Positions 60,056 through 64,000 of a DNA stretch of 64,000 nucleotides are shown here, one piece after another. Source of the DNA: Archilochus colubris (taxonomy: Eukaryota > Chordata > Aves > Apodiformes > Trochilidae); the NCBI GenBank assembly GCA_023079485.1, contig CM041092.1, forward strand, positions 14,831,127 to 14,895,126, written 5' to 3'. A program made the translations under genes and the position numbers. Every line of letters begins with the position of its first letter. Within the stretch, counting starts at the first letter, position 1. The notes under the pieces were generated by a model. The model worked only from the letters and a program-made list of their open reading frames with translations, ran no database searches and had not been told where the DNA came from.

Positions 60056-61132
60056 CTGTTTATAAAATTCTTGTTTGTTTGCCTTCTAATTATAAATGTT
60101 TATGATCTTATGCAATTAGCTGTGATGCTGATGGATGGGTTGCTGAGTCAACTGAACACCTGTTTTCTTAGATAATTTTGGTTTTCAAATATTTATAAAA
60201 GTACAAAATAACTTGTTTTCCTCTGTATTTACTGGGCTCTAAATTACTTATTGATTTTCCAGTGTCAAGCTCAGGAAGCTGTAAAATTAAAAAGGAACCA
60301 AGTGGAGGGGTGGGCAGGGAGGCGGAAGTAACAGTGATTCATTTGCAAGAGTAAATGCCAAGAGTAAGCAAGAGTCCATCAGTTTATATCAAGCTGCAGG
60401 ACACTTAATGATCCCATAGAAGCAAATTTTGTCTGCCTGAGATAAATTGGGATTGGAATACCTATGTTCAGCTCCGTATGTCCCCTGCCAGAAACACCCA
60501 TCACTTGAGGATCATTCTTGTTTACAGAAGTGAAACTTTCCAATTAAAGGCCAGACTTAGTGGGAAATCCTTCAGGAGGAACTGTATTTGACTAGAAGTG
60601 TCCAGTTAAAAGCAATTTTTCCATAAGCCAAACACAGTTTATGTGGGGAAGACAGCAGGTTGGTGTGAACTTCTCTCTTTGTGTACTTTTCTCTTTTCAA
60701 CAAATAAATGTCTATAGGAGAACTTTAGATGGATTCTGATAGTGGCTTTGTCCTTTTCCACTCCACACAAGTTTATCATCTTGCCCTTTTCTGCTTTACA
60801 AAACCTGTTCTCAATGAATCCTCTGTAAAACCATCTTTTTCCAAAGGAAAGTCTTGGTGACTTTAATGTAAGAAGTATTGTTCTGGATTGCTGCCTGGTC
60901 CATGCAACCCTTTGTTTATGGTATTGGCGAAATTAAATTTCTATGCAAAGTCGACACTGAAGATGTGCTGTTTCTACCCCCATTTTTTCATATAGAGAAA
61001 ATGGTGTCCTGGATGGACATCAGAAGAAGTTCTTGACATGAAAACTGTTGAATGCTGTAAGAAGTATTCAGGGGAACTATCGTATACGCTTGTCTTGTTC
61101 TTATTTCACTATTTTGTCTGTTTGTGGCCATT

Positions 61133-61185
61133 GATGTAAGCAGGACAGCTGGCTAGATGGAGCATTGGCCATTCTTACATCTTTA
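61133..61185 (-). mobile_element. Ancient CR1/L3-like repeat remnant
   Basis: The reverse complement reads gtaagaatggccaatgctcc then atctagccagctgtcctg. It resembles the widespread reptile/bird repeat with the text 'ccatctagcccagtatcctg'. Only a short core remains. Confidence 0.45.
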
Positions 61186-61500
61186 GACATTTCTACTTTC
61201 ACTAGCTTGTGCCACAAAAAGATTTGCCAGTTGGCTCTGGAGCTGGAGACAGTACATACTATGTGATAGGGTCATTAATCTGGCAGCAAAGCCTACAAAA
61301 ATATTTCTAATGCCTCTGCTTGCATTGTCACATGGATGTGGCTGAGCTGTTCCCAGGACAAGCCAGAGAAGCTCTGAGCTAACATGGCAGAGCTAACCCA
61401 GTGCAGTGCTCTGATTTAACACATGCTGAATCTAGAACAATATGTACAGCAAACTATATTGATCTCTTTTCACTGTGTTCACTCAATCCATACAATAGCC

Positions 61501-61515
61501 CTTTTTTTTTTTTTT
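61501..61515 (+). repeat. T run
   Basis: An unbroken T tract followed by C-rich sequence. It may be part of an old retroelement tail, but no element is recognisable next to it. Confidence 0.6.
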
Positions 61516-63164
61516 CCCTCTCTTGTGGCTTTGGTATTACTGAGTCCATGAAGTGGGTCAGATCACGGTTTTTCCCTGTGGAACTCTGTACTGTCCAGGC
61601 AGCAGGGACCAATGATTATCCTGGGTGCAGGGATTGCTTCCAAGAGCTGAGGAGCTGCTTTCTGCTTCACAGCACAGGCAAACACAACAAGAGGTTATAC
61701 CAAAACTGCACATTGCTTACACTGGTATCTTATGCTTCCTTTCATTTATTACATATAGAAGGGTAGCCAGCACCTAAGCACTGCTCTTATGCAAAACAAT
61801 AACAATAAATGATCCAGCCCCAAAGAGCACAGAGCCTGGCTCCAAACTGGATTTAAAGCCACAGTACAGGCTGCCTAGGCAAGAGTTGTGTTGCTGCAGT
61901 CAGTGCATGCCCACAGCACCTGGGAGAGCAAGCTGACAACTGCTGACACTGGGGAAACACCCCCCATTTACCCCACACCATCACTTTTATCCCAGAGCAA
62001 GAATAATTGGACTGTTTCTCTTGCAGATGATTGAGATGCAGTCTGCAATACTGCTAGCACTGGTGAAAGAAGTTTAATTTATATGTTCTACTGTTTGCCA
62101 TGGCTAACCCTGAGCTTATGAACTTTTAAAATGCAAGAGTTAGATTGGGAGCATGACCACGGGTGAGGTACCATGGCACAGAGGCACAGCTCATGTCACT
62201 GTAGGCTTTCTCTGAACCTTGTAATATCTGAGTACACCACAACATGATCCACGGGGGCAGTGTCTGTGCAACAAAATGTTCTTGGTTCTGAGGGTGGACT
62301 CATATGGGCTGTGTGCAGTGGCCCTTTGTCTCTTGGGATTAGTTGGGACAGAGATGCATTGCCATCAGTGTGCTTGTGGCAAGACTGGTCAAGAGAGAGG
62401 TCCTCAGCCCAATGGCTACAAGAATGAAGACATAACAAAGACAACTGTTTTTGTGTCTCTGGATGGGCAAGGGAGCATCAGCTGCTGTACCACCACTCTG
62501 TGAGATGAACTGCTGTGAGTCTCCAATCTGGAGCAGCAGTTTCCCAGAAATGACAGACAGTCACCTTCTCCACATTGTCAGCCTCTGCCATCAAGTGATC
62601 TTTTCATCAGGACCTCCAGCTTTTAATTAACCTTCGTCTTATTCCAACACTTGCCATGTGTGTTCTTGAAACAGACAGGTAAATTCTTGGGGCAGGAACT
62701 CTTTCTCCTAATTACCAGTAAAGAAATCACATGTCGCCTGAGATGTCACCTCTGCAGCACTTTCCTCTTTGGTTTCCTTTCCAAATGCAGTTTCACCTCA
62801 GCCAGAAAGCTGTTGTGCTTTAGTCTGTTTCTGTAGCCTTCATCACTGGGTGTCAGAGGAAGATAATGGTAGCTGTGATCAAAGCTCACTATGCAGTAGT
62901 GGCTCATGCCAAAGCAAACCATTCTCCATGGGAAGTAACACTTTCATTGTTGGGCTTTCCCTCTCTTTACATCATTGCATACCCCAAAATTTCAAACCTT
63001 TCCTTCCTTTTCTGTGAAATGTTTCTGCTTTTCTGCCAGTCTCAAATTCCCTCACTTTTGTTTCCAAAGCTCCAGGAGCTCAGCCCTCACTTATCTCTTT
63101 GCTTTAATCTCATCCTATAAGCTCCATTCTTAGCTGCCTTTTATCTTAACCTAAGAGCAGGAAA

Positions 63165-63300
63165 GTAGTTGCACTGGTTCAGACAAGGGCTCTGCCTATC
63201 ATAGCACCTGCCTCCAGTAGTGGCCAGAAAGTGGCGTGTGAAAATAAAGCTGAAGAGTGACAGCGAGGCTCTGCACGCTGTCAGGGCCATACCTAGGCAC
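63165..63300 (+). mobile_element. Ancient CR1/L3-like repeat remnant
   Basis: The text tgcactggttcagacaaggg, then ctgcctatcatagcacctgc and agtggccagaaagtggcg, follows the same old sauropsid repeat as at 61133-61185, in the opposite orientation and heavily diverged. Confidence 0.45.
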
Positions 63301-64000
63301 AGATGGTCTCTTTAGGCTCAGCTATGTTCCCCAACCAGAGGTTTCTACTGTAGTACAGTAAAGTGTATTGACTTGTGCTCTGCACTCTGCATTTGCTTCC
63401 CTACCACTTCCCAAATTTCTGTAGTCCCCAGGAGGTCACTCCACTCCAAAAAGCATTTTAGAAATAACCCTGAGTCTCTGCCACACCCCAGCTTCACAAG
63501 TGCCTGAGTGTACCTGAGAGATGAGTCCCACTGAGCTCCCACTGGACCCCTCCAACCCATACTGCTTTTCAGTCCAAGCCCGTGTACCTCATTCCTCATC
63601 CATGATGCATGATAGACCTTGGAAATAAACTGGGAAAAGAGACATAGAGGAACTTTTTCCTGCAAATATGAGCTGGGAAAGGGATACCTGGTACCTGACA
63701 TCCCTCAGCACTGTGGCAGGGTCAGTTCCAGACAAATATGATAAGTTCTTTAAACAACCCAGCATCTCCAAGAACCAAGACTCAAGGCTGCAGAGTTGTA
63801 ATCTGCAGGCAATGGGGAAGAGGGTGAATTGGGGAGTGGGGAGAGGTAGATTCATAACTGGAAGTTACATTGTGGCACCATCAGGACTATGCACTTGGGC
63901 TCATTTGGCAGGGGAGGCATGACACTGGGGTTGACCAGGTGGGGAATCAGGTAATGCCCCCTCTCTCAGCACTCCTGTTCACCTCAAAGATAAAGAGGTT

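Larger units (their letters stand above)
60056..64000. other. Probable MARCHF4 intron, no firm gene
   Basis: The expected upstream MARCHF4 exon (end of the RING-CH domain and first transmembrane region) is not found here on either strand. Several minus-strand open blocks at 60379-60545 and 60640-61080 look protein-like and could be more of the nested gene, but I cannot chain them in phase. Two faint old repeats occur at 61133-61185 and 63165-63300. Confidence 0.5.

Noticed and set aside
58862..61080. Endogenous retroviral envelope remnant as explanation of the minus-strand frames
   Set aside because: A C-terminal membrane span with a short tail would fit an envelope gene, but the open blocks are separated by AG/GT-bounded gaps with matching phases. 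No LTR, gag or pol sequence adjoins and I see no envelope hallmark motif. It is not fully excluded.
57632..64000. Search for the preceding MARCHF4 exon (RING-CH end and first membrane span)
   Set aside because: I looked for its expected residues on the minus strand and found none, so that exon lies beyond the window.
1..64000. tRNA, rRNA, CRISPR array or prokaryotic signals
   Set aside because: None seen. The window is vertebrate nuclear DNA with spliced genes and retroelements.

Overview
The window is nuclear DNA from a bird. The evidence is GT-AG spliced vertebrate genes, chicken-repeat-1 (CR1) LINE fragments ending in the avian ATTCTATG octamer repeat, and solo LTRs of avian endogenous retroviruses. 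The species or order cannot be told from what I see. All gene identities come from recognising translated sequence by eye; no database was searched.

Positions 1-28724 (+) hold the 3' half of XRCC5, which encodes Ku80. There are twelve coding exons, all in phase, covering 379 residues from the Ku core through the nuclear-localisation linker and the C-terminal globular domain to the DNA-PKcs-binding tail. A 3' UTR of about 1.3 kb seems to end near an AATAAA at 29986. The introns carry most of the recognisable repeats: two inverted copies of one LTR family (4341-5105 and 7258-8007) and several CR1 pieces.

Positions about 30000-57000 are a long intergenic stretch with no gene I can support. It holds two good CR1 3' ends (about 34908-35352 and 45945-46477), a 338-bp solo LTR with a 6-bp target duplication (50537-50874), and a MIR-type SINE beside a small CpG-rich block (54335-54672). 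Several homopolymer tracts also lie here.

Positions 57270-57631 (-) are the last coding exon of MARCHF4, a membrane RING-CH ubiquitin ligase, convergent with XRCC5. The XRCC5-MARCHF4 order and orientation match what I recall of the mammalian locus. The upstream MARCHF4 exons are not in the window, so 57632-64000 is probably its last intron.

Inside that intron, on the same strand (about 58862-60055), is a series of open blocks. They have GT-AG borders, agreeing phases at three junctions, a clear transmembrane segment and a stop codon, but also internal TGA codons. I read this as a possible decayed or undescribed gene for a single-pass membrane protein. It is the least explained signal in the window and is tentative.
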